29,367 nucleotides of DNA from a virus. Each line of letters begins with the position of its first letter. The first letter of the stretch is position 1. Under the pieces are notes generated by a model that was not told the origin of the DNA, did no database searches, and saw only the letters and a program-made list of their open reading frames with translations. The position numbers and the translations under genes are program-made. The stretch is from positions 1 to 29,367 of the IMG/VR virus record IMGVR_UViG_3300031951_008401. One strand, given 5' to 3'. Below, piece by piece: positions 15,501 through 23,254 of the stretch.

Positions 15501-17960
15501 TCACCCCGAAGTCGAAAGTTCTGCGACCAACGCGATAACGTGAAAGGGCAGCGGATCATCGTGCTCAAGTCTTACCACAGCTTCGCGATCCCAGCCCGAT
15601 GGGAAATCCACGCTTTCCTGCGCAATCCCCGTAAACAGCGGCGGGCTTGCATCCATCGGCTGCGTTGCGCGCCGATAGAGCAGCGGCTTTTGATTGGCCG
15701 CGTCCGGCCCCATGGTGCCACCCAGCGACGCAACCAGGCGCGGGTAAACCTGACTGATGCGCTTGGCCCGGCTTTGTGCCGCGCCGGCCTGGGCACCCGC
15801 TTCCAAATCCTGCGTTTCGAGAACGGCCGTGTAGCCGTATCCGATGTGTGCTTTCGTCGTGGCCCGATTGAGCGTCACGCGGCCCGAAGACGACACGGTA
15901 TGGCTTTCAACGGCGCCGTTGTTTAAGACCTTCACGTCCTGCCCGCGCAGATGCCAGAGCCCGGAAAGCGTCGTTGTCGAGCCGCCCGAATAGGTGAGCG
16001 AGCTATCCAGCAACACCGCGTCTTCCTTGTCGGCGTCGTCGTTGAACGGTGGCAGCATCACCTCAATGGTATAGGCGCCATCGCGAAGAACGGACAACCA
16101 CAGCTCATCGCCTTCATCAGACGGGATGACGCAGATTGATTGCACCTCGCCACTGCCGCCGAGGATATGCCGGCCCCAGGCGATGATCTCCTGCGCTCGC
16201 TCATAGGTGCAGGCCGCCAGCGTGCCATCCGTGCGCCGGCACCAGATCACGGAATCGGGAACGAGTTCATAGGCAAGCTCGGTGAACCCGCCGCCCATGA
16301 TGTGCTCGGAGAAAATTGTGAGGTCCGTGCTCTGAAAGGCATCGTCGGCGTAGCTGTATTGATATTCCCGGAGCTTGCGCGCGGGGTTGTTTGCCGCTCC
16401 ATCGCGCTGCGGATAGAGCACGAGCTGATTGACACGCACGGGATGCGCTTCCGAAGTGCCATAGGAGGTCTGCACGACGGCTTTGAAGTTGGTCGGGGTC
16501 AGCGCTTCGTTCTGGTTGCTCGCCGCAATGGCATATTCCGACGCGCTCGTGCCTGCCATCAGCACGCGGCCCGAGGCCAGCCAGCGGATGACATCGGCCG
16601 ACCCGCCGGCAATGCGATACGTTACCGCCTTGTCGTCTTCGCTGCCGTCCGTGAAATCCTCATAGCCACCCGATCGCGTGCCCCAGATGACAGACGGCTC
16701 CGACGTTGATCCGGCCAGGAATAGACGCTGTTCGTAGAACGCCAGTGCTCCCGGATAACCGCGATAGTCGGACCAGGCCCCCTCTTCCCATAGGCTTGTG
16801 CCCGCGCGCACGACGGATTCCGGCATCTGATAGCGCACGATGACAGCCGCAGCGACGGTGGCCGATGTCACGGCCGTGATGCGAACGATGCAATAGCCTG
16901 GGTGCAGGAAATCCGAGTCAAAATAATTTGTTGGGGTTGGCCCAACCACGCGCACGCGGCCCGATGTGTGATCCGGTACGCGCGTATAGTTCTGCCAGTT
17001 CGCCGTGCCGGCAACATTGGCGATCCCGTACACATTGCCCGCGTTCGTGTACATTGATCCAAACGTCATGGCGATGTTGCTCCCAACGGGAGCTGACGCC
17101 ACGCCAATCGATCCCTCTTCATTGAGACGAAACAAACCGCCAACCATGTCGGAATGAAACGCACTCGCGCTGGCCGTCAGAGTGCAGCTTGTGTTGACCG
17201 TATAAGTGCCATAAGCCGTCACCGCCGTAGAAAACGCGCTTGGCGTGATCTTTGTATCTGGATCGCCGTTAATGGTGCGGAACGGACCCGTCGTGATGGT
17301 CGGGGTTGTCAACGTCCATGACGTGTCGGACAATCGGGTGATCTTGCGAAGCGGGTGCGAGCGATGCGCAATATAAAGCGTATCGTAGACCTGGGCGAAG
17401 GTCATCTCTTCCACTTCGGGGAACGAATACGTGGTCGCCAGCGACACCACCTCACCCGAGGTTCCGCCGGACGTGTAGGCGGTATATCCCGATGTGTCGA
17501 CATTCAGTTGAAACGTGTTCGCGGTCAACACAGTGACTTCAAAGATCCGATTGTTGACCTCGGTCATTCCCCCGACCGAAAGGATTTGCACATAGTTTCC
17601 GGTCGTCAACCCGTGCGACGTTGCCGTCACCACGCCATTGGCCGCCTGCGTGATGCCCGTGATTGCAACCGGCGTATAGGTGATGATGCCGCGATCCTTG
17701 AAAAACCAGACGAACGAATCCCCAAACCCCAGGCAATAGCTCTGCTCGGTGCTGTACACGAACGGCACCAGCCGCAGATTGTCAAAATGCTCGCATACGA
17801 ACCGCGTGCCGGAGCGCTTGCGAGCACCACCGTGCGGAACGATGTCCATATTTTCCAGCGTGCGACAGCCGGATGCATATTTTTTTATGTCGGTGCGGCC
17901 ACGCAGCCGGGGCGATAGCTCGCCGCCACTAAAGTTAGTAATTGGGAACGAAATCTTCAT
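15501..17960 (-). CDS. Tail nozzle / tail tubular protein B-like (T7 gp12-type), 819 aa
   Basis: Seen: the N-terminus NFSGGELSPRLRGRTD, followed by NMDIVPHGGARKRSGTRFV (to about 55), is the signature of large podovirus tail proteins. Residues about 98-170 (ITGITQ, SHGLTTGNYVQI, GGMTEVNNR, TANTFQLN, YTAYTSGG) match the small beta domain that databases label E1-FCCH-like and that occurs in phage tail proteins. The rest is beta-rich and ends in ALVAELSTSG. It would form the hexameric tail nozzle below the tail tube, through which DNA leaves. The ATG at 17960 has no clear Shine-Dalgarno. In other phages of this order tube A and nozzle genes abut; here a reverse-strand endonuclease gene has come between them, which may have removed the original ribosome-binding context. 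Confidence 0.85.
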   Translation of the reverse strand: MKISFPITNFSGGELSPRLRGRTDIKKYASGCRTLENMDIVPHGGARKRSGTRFVCEHFDNLRLVPFVYSTEQSYCLGFGDSFVWFFKDRGIITYTPVAITGITQAANGVVTATSHGLTTGNYVQILSVGGMTEVNNRIFEVTVLTANTFQLNVDTSGYTAYTSGGTSGEVVSLATTYSFPEVEEMTFAQVYDTLYIAHRSHPLRKITRLSDTSWTLTTPTITTGPFRTINGDPDTKITPSAFSTAVTAYGTYTVNTSCTLTASASAFHSDMVGGLFRLNEEGSIGVASAPVGSNIAMTFGSMYTNAGNVYGIANVAGTANWQNYTRVPDHTSGRVRVVGPTPTNYFDSDFLHPGYCIVRITAVTSATVAAAVIVRYQMPESVVRAGTSLWEEGAWSDYRGYPGALAFYEQRLFLAGSTSEPSVIWGTRSGGYEDFTDGSEDDKAVTYRIAGGSADVIRWLASGRVLMAGTSASEYAIAASNQNEALTPTNFKAVVQTSYGTSEAHPVRVNQLVLYPQRDGAANNPARKLREYQYSYADDAFQSTDLTIFSEHIMGGGFTELAYELVPDSVIWCRRTDGTLAACTYERAQEIIAWGRHILGGSGEVQSICVIPSDEGDELWLSVLRDGAYTIEVMLPPFNDDADKEDAVLLDSSLTYSGGSTTTLSGLWHLRGQDVKVLNNGAVESHTVSSSGRVTLNRATTKAHIGYGYTAVLETQDLEAGAQAGAAQSRAKRISQVYPRLVASLGGTMGPDAANQKPLLYRRATQPMDASPPLFTGIAQESVDFPSGWDREAVVRLEHDDPLPFHVIALVAELSTSG

Positions 17961-17995
17961 GGAATAATTCGCGACCGTATGTTATACTTTTCTGC

Positions 17996-18640
17996 ATGGA
18001 CAAAAGAACTCTTTATGCCCAGAAACGTCGGGCAGCGATGATCGGGCGCAAGTTTGGTCGACTGCATGTGATTGAATGGCTCCGAAGTGACCATGCCGCT
18101 CATTACCGCGTAGAATGCGGGGAGTGCGGGAAACAATTTGAACGAACACCACAGGCACTCACCAAAGCGAAAAGCCCATGTCCGTGCTTCACGCACCAGA
18201 CAAAACATGGGCAACTCAACAACCCAACTTACAAAACTTGGAACAACATGGTGAACCGTTGCACGTACCCGAGCACGCCAAATTTCAAGCGCTACGGCGG
18301 GCGAGGTATCACGGTCTGCGAACGCTGGCGCGACTATGTGAACTTCCTTGCCGACATGGGCGAACGTCCACCCAACACAAGCCTCGATCGCATCGACGGC
18401 AACGGCAATTACGAACCTGGAAACTGCCGATGGGCCACACGCAAAGAGCAGCGACGCAACATGGGTGAGAATACCATGATGACGTTTGCCGGCGAGACAA
18501 AAACCCTTGCTGAATGGGCGGAAAAAGTTGGTATCAACCGACAAACCTTGCGTTTTAGGTATGTGCGCAAAGGCTGGTCCGCAGAACGAGCACTAACCGA
18601 ACCTTTAGGCACCAGCACAGGGCGACGCGCCAAACGTTAG
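17996..18640 (+). CDS. Free-standing HNH homing-type endonuclease
   Basis: 214 aa from the ATG at 17996; an ATG at 18038 (MIGRKFGRL) is an alternative start and 17942 is less likely. Seen: GRKFGRL, then a Cys pair (CGECG, 41-45) and CPC (62-64) that could bind zinc. The HNH core contains YGGRGITVCERW (100-111), DRIDGNGNYEPGNCRWA (131-147) and KEQRRN. The C-terminus (about 162-204, TKTLAEWAEKVGINRQTLR) looks like a DNA-binding helix-turn-helix of the NUMOD type. Known: such genes spread by cutting an intact site in endonuclease-free relatives. It is the only convincing plus-strand gene in the window and lies between tail tube A and nozzle genes. Its TAG overlaps tube A's TAA on the other strand (TTAG). 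GC looks lower than its neighbours. No strong Shine-Dalgarno is visible. Confidence 0.88.
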   Translation: MDKRTLYAQKRRAAMIGRKFGRLHVIEWLRSDHAAHYRVECGECGKQFERTPQALTKAKSPCPCFTHQTKHGQLNNPTYKTWNNMVNRCTYPSTPNFKRYGGRGITVCERWRDYVNFLADMGERPPNTSLDRIDGNGNYEPGNCRWATRKEQRRNMGENTMMTFAGETKTLAEWAEKVGINRQTLRFRYVRKGWSAERALTEPLGTSTGRRAKR

Positions 18641-19239
18641 AGCCTCGCTGTCAGCCAGCCGGTGGCGTCGACAAACTCACGCGGCGTGCCTTCTTGTGCA
18701 TTGACGCTGCGGGCGTCGCGGATCTTGGCCGCATACATATCCCACATCGTTTTTGCGAGACTGGCGTTATCGGCCAGCGGCATGGCCAGTTCAGCGGCCA
18801 ACCGCTGCGCGAGGCAATCCACAAACAGCGTGTCGAATTGCGCCGTGTCCGTCACCCGCGCGACGTATTCGAGCCGCACCGTGTCCTCGTCGGACAACAA
18901 GTATCGCCCCTCGATCTTGTACGGCGCGCCCGTGGAGTACGGATAGCCGTATTCGATCCCGCCCGCGATGTCGTCGAGGTCCGTGCGGATGACCTTAAGG
19001 CAATCCGCCGGCAGGGCGTGCTGATAGGCAAACTCGTGATTGGGCGTCGTCACCAACAAGGCCAGCGTTGAGCGCTGGATGGCAAAATTCCAATGGTGAT
19101 CGCGGAGCATGATGTCACGCGCCAGCGGGTAATGCAACGTGCACAGGTCTGCCGCCTTCGTCCCCTCGGACAGTGATGTGATCTGGCTGTGCCCGATGCG
19201 GGTCAGTGCAAGATTGCAGATGTCGGTTTCAGATGCCAT
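18637..19239 (-). CDS. Tail tubular protein A-like (T7 gp11-type)
   Basis: 200 aa from the ATG at 19239 (MASETDICNLALTRIG); ATGs at 19245 and 19251 are also possible. The longer frame from 19281 runs into the preceding gene and is unlikely. Seen: the N-terminal helix with CNLALTRIG, SLSEGTKAADLC, YPLARDIMLRDHHWNFA and a following beta segment are the hallmarks of the gp11-like gatekeeper. The C-terminal helix includes AQRLAAELAMPLA. Known: this protein forms a ring between portal and nozzle and seals the head after packaging. It overlaps the transglutaminase-like gene's stop by 11 bases, implying coupling. Downstream the nozzle gene follows only after the reverse-strand endonuclease. Confidence 0.85.
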   Translation of the reverse strand: MASETDICNLALTRIGHSQITSLSEGTKAADLCTLHYPLARDIMLRDHHWNFAIQRSTLALLVTTPNHEFAYQHALPADCLKVIRTDLDDIAGGIEYGYPYSTGAPYKIEGRYLLSDEDTVRLEYVARVTDTAQFDTLFVDCLAQRLAAELAMPLADNASLAKTMWDMYAAKIRDARSVNAQEGTPREFVDATGWLTARL

Positions 19240-20089
19240 GCCCATTCCCATAGAATAGTCCGTTCCATTGCAACGGATCATCTATAACGCCGTAGAGTGG
19301 CGACAAAGACAGCACCCACGACTTGCGATGCTCCGCCCCCGGCGGCAATTTCCACCAAAGCCGCCCGCTACTCCACAAGCCAACGGCTTGGCAAATCCGC
19401 CGATGCCACGCACTGCGATCCGCTTCAGTCTGCAAATGCGTCATGGCGTAGCCGGTCGCGTCGAACCCAGTCGCAGGCTCGACCGCATGCGACCACTCGG
19501 CCGTCTCGACGCGAACAGCGCTGCCCGTCGCAATCGCCTCGGGTAGCGCTTTTGCAGCAATAAAACCGCCGGCCTCGGTGCGGAATATCGTCTTGAGCGA
19601 CACGTCACAGACCGCCCAATCTGCACCGATCTTCACCTCGATCGCCTCGTGCCCGTCGACGACATTATTCGGCGTCTCCATGGTCAAGAAATGCACGCGC
19701 CGATGCGGCACGCCGCACGGTCCAAGAATGGCCGCCGATGTCCATGCACAATGATCGCCACACAGCAATTGCAGCGTTGACGTTCTCGACTTTGCTAGAC
19801 GTTGCGAAAGGCTCAGCCCCGCATCGCCCTTGCCAAAGGCGACCATCCGCGATGCCGCCGAAACCAACGCCACAACGTCCCCAGTATTGACCACCATGCG
19901 CGTGGTGTTCGGGGTTGCCGTGTTGGTCAACATATAGAGACCTGGTCGCGTCAGGTCATAGGTGTGCTCGTTATACTTGTAATAACCAGGATTGAACGCG
20001 ATCTGTGGCGCCCATACCAACGTCGGCAAGTTGCCAACCGGGGCCAGTTCTTCCCGCGTCAACCCATTAAACCAGAATGCTTTCTGCAT
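19229..20089 (-). CDS. Transglutaminase-like cysteine protein in the tail module, 286 aa
   Basis: Seen: residues about 105-170 carry the transglutaminase-like core. Cys114 is in GDHCAWTSAAI, then comes GVPHRRVHFL, His147 is in DGHEAIEVKIGADW, and Asp162 is in VCDVSL. The order and spacing Cys-33-His-15-Asp, with an E-V-x-I-x-x-x-W strand after the His, fit the family. The N-terminal 100 residues are beta-like, and residues 200-286 include several Trp-rich stretches (SGRLWWKLPP). It has no signal peptide. Known: this fold covers proteases, peptide N-glycanases and cross-linking enzymes, so the reaction cannot be named. The gene lies between tail fibre and tail tube A and overlaps the latter. 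Inference: a virion-associated or assembly enzyme, possibly processing or cross-linking tail or capsid proteins, or acting on the host surface or host proteins. Confidence 0.72.
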   Translation of the reverse strand: MQKAFWFNGLTREELAPVGNLPTLVWAPQIAFNPGYYKYNEHTYDLTRPGLYMLTNTATPNTTRMVVNTGDVVALVSAASRMVAFGKGDAGLSLSQRLAKSRTSTLQLLCGDHCAWTSAAILGPCGVPHRRVHFLTMETPNNVVDGHEAIEVKIGADWAVCDVSLKTIFRTEAGGFIAAKALPEAIATGSAVRVETAEWSHAVEPATGFDATGYAMTHLQTEADRSAWHRRICQAVGLWSSGRLWWKLPPGAEHRKSWVLSLSPLYGVIDDPLQWNGLFYGNGHGI

Positions 20090-20092
20090 CTC

Positions 20093-21508
20093 TTATCCAC
20101 GCCAAATCGCCGAGAAGCGGCACACCTGCTGCGAGTCGAGAACGCCATAGGCCGTCGCAGATGATCCTGTTGTCCATTGTCTTTCTAACGCTTGGACGTA
20201 GTGAAATCCGAGGCCTGGGTATCCATCATAGCGGACATGACCTGCAACAACACCCGTCCCGATCGAGCCGTAGATACTGCTAATCATTGTGGTGTTGTCG
20301 ACGCCAATGCCAGACAAATAATCGCCGCTGGCTCCGCCGCTGAAAGGTAAATTCAGCGCGGCCGTCACAGGCTCGTCGTTGAGCCCTCTTATCATCGAAA
20401 CGCGATTGCCGGCAGAGTTGTTCAGGTTTCTCGGTGTCGCGCTATTATACGTCCACGAGGCCGTGCTGTCGCTCGACGTTGCTGCGATTGTCACGCGATT
20501 ATACATATTCCAGACGCCGATCAAGCCAGCCGTTCCACCTGCGGCAGTTCCACCGACAATGAAATCAACCGTCGATGTGCCGTTTGTGCGAACAGTGCCA
20601 ACATACGTTCCGCGCTGCGCGGCGGGGCCGTTTGTAATTGCGATTTTGTTGACGAGAATGCCCGCGACGTACTCTAGCTCGGTGGTGCCCGCCCCGGTGC
20701 CGCGTGCGGTATCGGATGTCCAGGCAGGCCCCCGCGTGCAACGATAGGTGCCGCTATCGTTCCACACAAACAGATCGTAGTTGCTGTTCGTCGTGCACGC
20801 CGCCGGGCTCTTGGTTGCGTCGGTCGTGGCCTGCGATAGCTCCGCCGCAATATCGTGCATCTTCCAACGTGTTCCGTCATAGATTGGAACATGCTGACCA
20901 ACGTGCGGCGTATAATAGATCGTTGAAGCAGCCGAGACCGTTGACGTTAGCACAGGTGTCGCCGTTGTCAGCGTCAACCGCCCTTGGGGCGGACCAGGCG
21001 AAACGCCAAGATTGAGGCGAGCGGTTGAGGCGTTGGCAACGTCTGAAAGATTGTTCGATGCCACGACGCCCGTCACCCAAGACGGGTTTCCGCCTGGTCC
21101 GCCGGATTGCAAAATCTGGCCTGATACGCCCGCGCCGAGCACCACCCATTGCGTCGCGTTGCGGTAGAGAATATCGCCTTGCGTCCAGCCGATGCCCTCC
21201 GCCAAGGCCCGAAACCCAGCCGCCGCTGTGCTGGCGCCCGTGCCACCATCGGTTACGGGAACGTCTGTGCCGCCCGCGCGATAAACCGCATTCCCCTCGA
21301 CCGCGATATCTCCTGCGCCCGCGCGCGTAATTGTGGTGTCAGACGCATGGCCAAGATTGATGGCGGTAAACTGCGGACTGTCGCCCGCGGTGTCTAAGGC
21401 ATCGACAAGGTCGACGAGATCTCCATTAATCTGCACCTTGGCATAGGTAATGTCGGCCTCGTCCATGTTGACCGGGAAGCCAAAAATCTGAGATTTAATG
21501 ACGGCCAC
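20093..21508 (-). CDS. Tail fibre / receptor-binding-type protein, 471 aa
   Basis: Seen: a short N-terminal attachment-like region (MAVIKSQIFGFPVNMDEADITYAK), then the motif VTDGGTGASTAA with LGAGVSGQILQSGG and NNLSDVANASTARLNLG (about 80-170), a signature of trimeric phage fibre shafts. The C-terminal part (about 200-471) is Ser/Thr/Gly/Asn-rich and beta-looking, ending in QQVCRFSAIWRG. It has no chaperone/peptidase motif that I recognise. Known: such proteins form trimers that bind surface polysaccharide or protein. The Shine-Dalgarno GAGGTGA precedes the ATG at 21508, and the stop is three bases before the transglutaminase-like gene. No reverse transcriptase or template repeat is present, so there is no sign of a diversity-generating system here. 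Confidence 0.83.
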   Translation of the reverse strand: MAVIKSQIFGFPVNMDEADITYAKVQINGDLVDLVDALDTAGDSPQFTAINLGHASDTTITRAGAGDIAVEGNAVYRAGGTDVPVTDGGTGASTAAAGFRALAEGIGWTQGDILYRNATQWVVLGAGVSGQILQSGGPGGNPSWVTGVVASNNLSDVANASTARLNLGVSPGPPQGRLTLTTATPVLTSTVSAASTIYYTPHVGQHVPIYDGTRWKMHDIAAELSQATTDATKSPAACTTNSNYDLFVWNDSGTYRCTRGPAWTSDTARGTGAGTTELEYVAGILVNKIAITNGPAAQRGTYVGTVRTNGTSTVDFIVGGTAAGGTAGLIGVWNMYNRVTIAATSSDSTASWTYNSATPRNLNNSAGNRVSMIRGLNDEPVTAALNLPFSGGASGDYLSGIGVDNTTMISSIYGSIGTGVVAGHVRYDGYPGLGFHYVQALERQWTTGSSATAYGVLDSQQVCRFSAIWRG

Positions 21509-21548
21509 GTCTCACCTCGCTTGCAGTGTCAGCAGTCAACCGACCTCA

Positions 21549-21836
21549 TCACGCCGTAATTGCCGCCACCTTGTTGCCGACGTTGATCTGGAAAATTGCG
21601 ACCGAGTTCGCCGGCATGTAGTAGCGGGCTGTGGTCCCGGTCTGCGCATTGGGATTGGACCCGAACGCCACATAATGAGCGGTGGAATCCGTCGCGATCC
21701 GAACGAACGGCTTGCCCGCAGTTGAGGCCGACGACTGCGCATTGCTGGCGCTGGTGGTGACGACTTCCGACACGACGCTTTCGCCTTCGATTGCAACAAG
21801 GCCGTGCGAACAGAAAGCCACATGAAGACTTGCCAT
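21549..21836 (-). CDS. Small Ser/Ala-rich structural-type protein, 95 aa
   Basis: Unrecognised. Seen: an N-terminal beta-like part (MASLHVAFCSHGLVAIEGES), a Ser/Ala-rich middle (TTSASNAQSSASTAG, about 27-41), and a C-terminal strand region with HYVAFGSNP, ARYYMPANSVAIFQINVG. It has no membrane segment and no catalytic motif. AAGAGG eight bases before the ATG at 21836 supports the start. It lies between a Gly/Thr-rich 220-aa protein and the tail fibre, so a fibre-associated or head-surface role is possible. The pattern of short beta strands ending in a conserved-looking YYMPANSVAIF suggests a small beta-sandwich. The many Ser and Thr residues could accept sugars from the nearby glycosyltransferase, but that is only an idea. 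Confidence 0.65.
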   Translation of the reverse strand: MASLHVAFCSHGLVAIEGESVVSEVVTTSASNAQSSASTAGKPFVRIATDSTAHYVAFGSNPNAQTGTTARYYMPANSVAIFQINVGNKVAAITA

Positions 21837-21867
21837 GGGGAATGCCTCTTAGATGTCAGGTTGTCGA

Positions 21868-22530
21868 TCAGTCGTCACCGAGAAGCGTGCCATTGACGGT
21901 GATGGTGCCGGTCACGGCCAGCGTGCTGGTGGCATCGATGGTCGCAGCAGAGCCCGAGACGTTGAGATAGAGATCCGCTGCCGTTCCCGTGCCATCGACG
22001 ACGCCAATATCCAGTGGACCAGTGTGCCGGCTTCCCGTGGCCGTGCCGCCAGACAGCGTGATCTCAAGCGACGCGCCGACGTTGACCTGCGTCGTGCTGC
22101 CGAGCGACTTGTCGGCCGCTGCCGAGATGGCCGTTGTGCCGAGGCCAATCACAAAGTTGGCATCGCCCGCCCCGCCGGTCAGCGTGGCGCCTTCCGCAAA
22201 CGCGGTGTAGTTCGCGCGCGAGCCCATGAAGGCGATCGAGCTTTCGACAAAATCAAAGAGCTTTGTTGCGCCGTGCGAGCCGCTGGCCGCGCCATCCGTA
22301 ATGGCGACCGACAAGGCCGTCAGCGTGAACGTCAACTGGAAGTCGCGGCCGTTGCGCAGGATGCTGCACGAGAGCCCCGAGGTTGCCGGCGCGGCGCCGA
22401 TCAGCGTGGCGTTGTTGGTCTGCGCCAGCAGCGCCAGATCATCCTCGTTAATCACCGTCTCACCGATGCGGATCGTATTCACCCAAATATCGTGATTGGG
22501 GCCGTTCGTATCGGTGATGCGTCGGGACAT
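21868..22530 (-). CDS. Thr/Ser/Gly-rich structural-type protein, 220 aa
   Basis: Unrecognised. Seen: a charged N-terminus (MSRRITDTNGPNHDIWVNTIRIGETVINED), an apparently beta-rich body of Gly, Thr, Ser and Ala, and a C-terminal stretch TLAVTGTITVNGTLL like the repeat strands of phage fibres and surface proteins. It has no membrane helix or enzyme motif. A strong Shine-Dalgarno (AGGAGA) precedes the ATG at 22530. It follows the glycosyltransferase after 25 bases and precedes the 95-aa protein and the tail fibre. Inference: a virion surface or fibre-linked protein. Its heavy Ser/Thr content makes it one candidate acceptor for the neighbouring glycosyltransferase. Confidence 0.68.
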   Translation of the reverse strand: MSRRITDTNGPNHDIWVNTIRIGETVINEDDLALLAQTNNATLIGAAPATSGLSCSILRNGRDFQLTFTLTALSVAITDGAASGSHGATKLFDFVESSIAFMGSRANYTAFAEGATLTGGAGDANFVIGLGTTAISAAADKSLGSTTQVNVGASLEITLSGGTATGSRHTGPLDIGVVDGTGTAADLYLNVSGSAATIDATSTLAVTGTITVNGTLLGDD

Positions 22531-22555
22531 TCTCTGATCTCCTGTGCGGGATGAG

Positions 22556-23254
22556 TTAGGCCGCTGTCACCAGCGACGCGAGCGGCAGTGTTTCGGCGTA
22601 GCAACCCTCGAACGCCTTGCGGCCGATGTGGCGGAAGCGAAGCAGCGTGTCGCAGTAGACCTTGCCGCCGAGGTCGCGCCAGCGCATGCAAAAGCGATAA
22701 TCCTCGCCGACCACCTCGGGCAGCTCGCCACCCTCTTCGCTGGGCATCAGATCGAACCAGAACAGCGCATGCGCCTTGCCGCCTGGTGCGTTGCGGTCGC
22801 GATAGGCCAGCTCGGGATGCGCGGCCACCATGGTCTCTGCGCACTTGCGCGAGATGCGCAGGAACCCGGTTGGAAGCATCCGAACTTCCAGCAAGCCGGT
22901 CTGCGGGTTGAAGGCTCCACCCGTCAGGCGCTTGATCGGGAACTTGATCGGATCGGCGCGGGTCGGATAGGTGCCGCCGACCAGATCGCAGTCATGCGAC
23001 AGGATGCGCCGCACGGCGGCATCTTCCCAGGCCATATCGTCATCGAGCATCACAAGGTCGTCGCAGCCGGACGCCAGGAACTCGGCCAAGACGCGATTGC
23101 GCGCCCGAGGCAGAATCGAATCCCCGACGCACAGATGGAACTTCATATCGATGCCGGCGCGCATCAGGTCTTGCGTCGTCTCGACCAGGCTTTGCTGGGT
23201 CTCGGCATCGGGTCGGCCGGTGAACGAAAACATCGCCAGATAGACGCGCCGCAT
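22556..23254 (-). CDS. Glycosyltransferase, GT-A/GT2-like
   Basis: 232 aa. The frame opens at 23329, but the ATG at 23254 (MRRVYLAMFSF) overlaps the methyltransferase stop in a TGATG junction, so the shorter start is preferred. Seen: VGDSILPRARNRVLAEFL, then VMLDDDMAW with Asp71-Asp73 as the metal/nucleotide-sugar site. Next come GGTYPTR (about 93-99), a long acceptor-side region, and GEDYRFC (183-189), where the Glu-Asp corresponds to the catalytic ED of GT2-like enzymes. Known: these enzymes transfer sugars from UDP- or GDP-sugars. Together with the coupled methyltransferase this forms a small sugar-modifying pair inside the structural operon, directly after a probable head-surface protein. 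Inference: it glycosylates a virion protein; a host-surface target is the alternative. Confidence 0.83.
   Translation of the reverse strand: MRRVYLAMFSFTGRPDAETQQSLVETTQDLMRAGIDMKFHLCVGDSILPRARNRVLAEFLASGCDDLVMLDDDMAWEDAAVRRILSHDCDLVGGTYPTRADPIKFPIKRLTGGAFNPQTGLLEVRMLPTGFLRISRKCAETMVAAHPELAYRDRNAPGGKAHALFWFDLMPSEEGGELPEVVGEDYRFCMRWRDLGGKVYCDTLLRFRHIGRKAFEGCYAETLPLASLVTAA

Noticed and set aside
17960-17995. TATACT at 17983-17988 as the -10 of a promoter for the endonuclease
   Set aside because: No acceptable -35 lies 16-18 bases upstream, and the distance to the ATG at 17996 is only about seven bases.
17957-18544. A 195-codon minus-strand frame that would fill the gap between the two tail genes
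   Set aside because: The plus strand encodes a clear HNH endonuclease; the minus frame shows no family features.
20093-21508. A diversity-generating retroelement acting on the tail fibre, as in Bordetella phage BPP-1
   Set aside because: The capsid and Bbp19-like genes recall that phage, but there is no reverse transcriptase, no repeated template and no typical C-type-lectin ending in the fibre.
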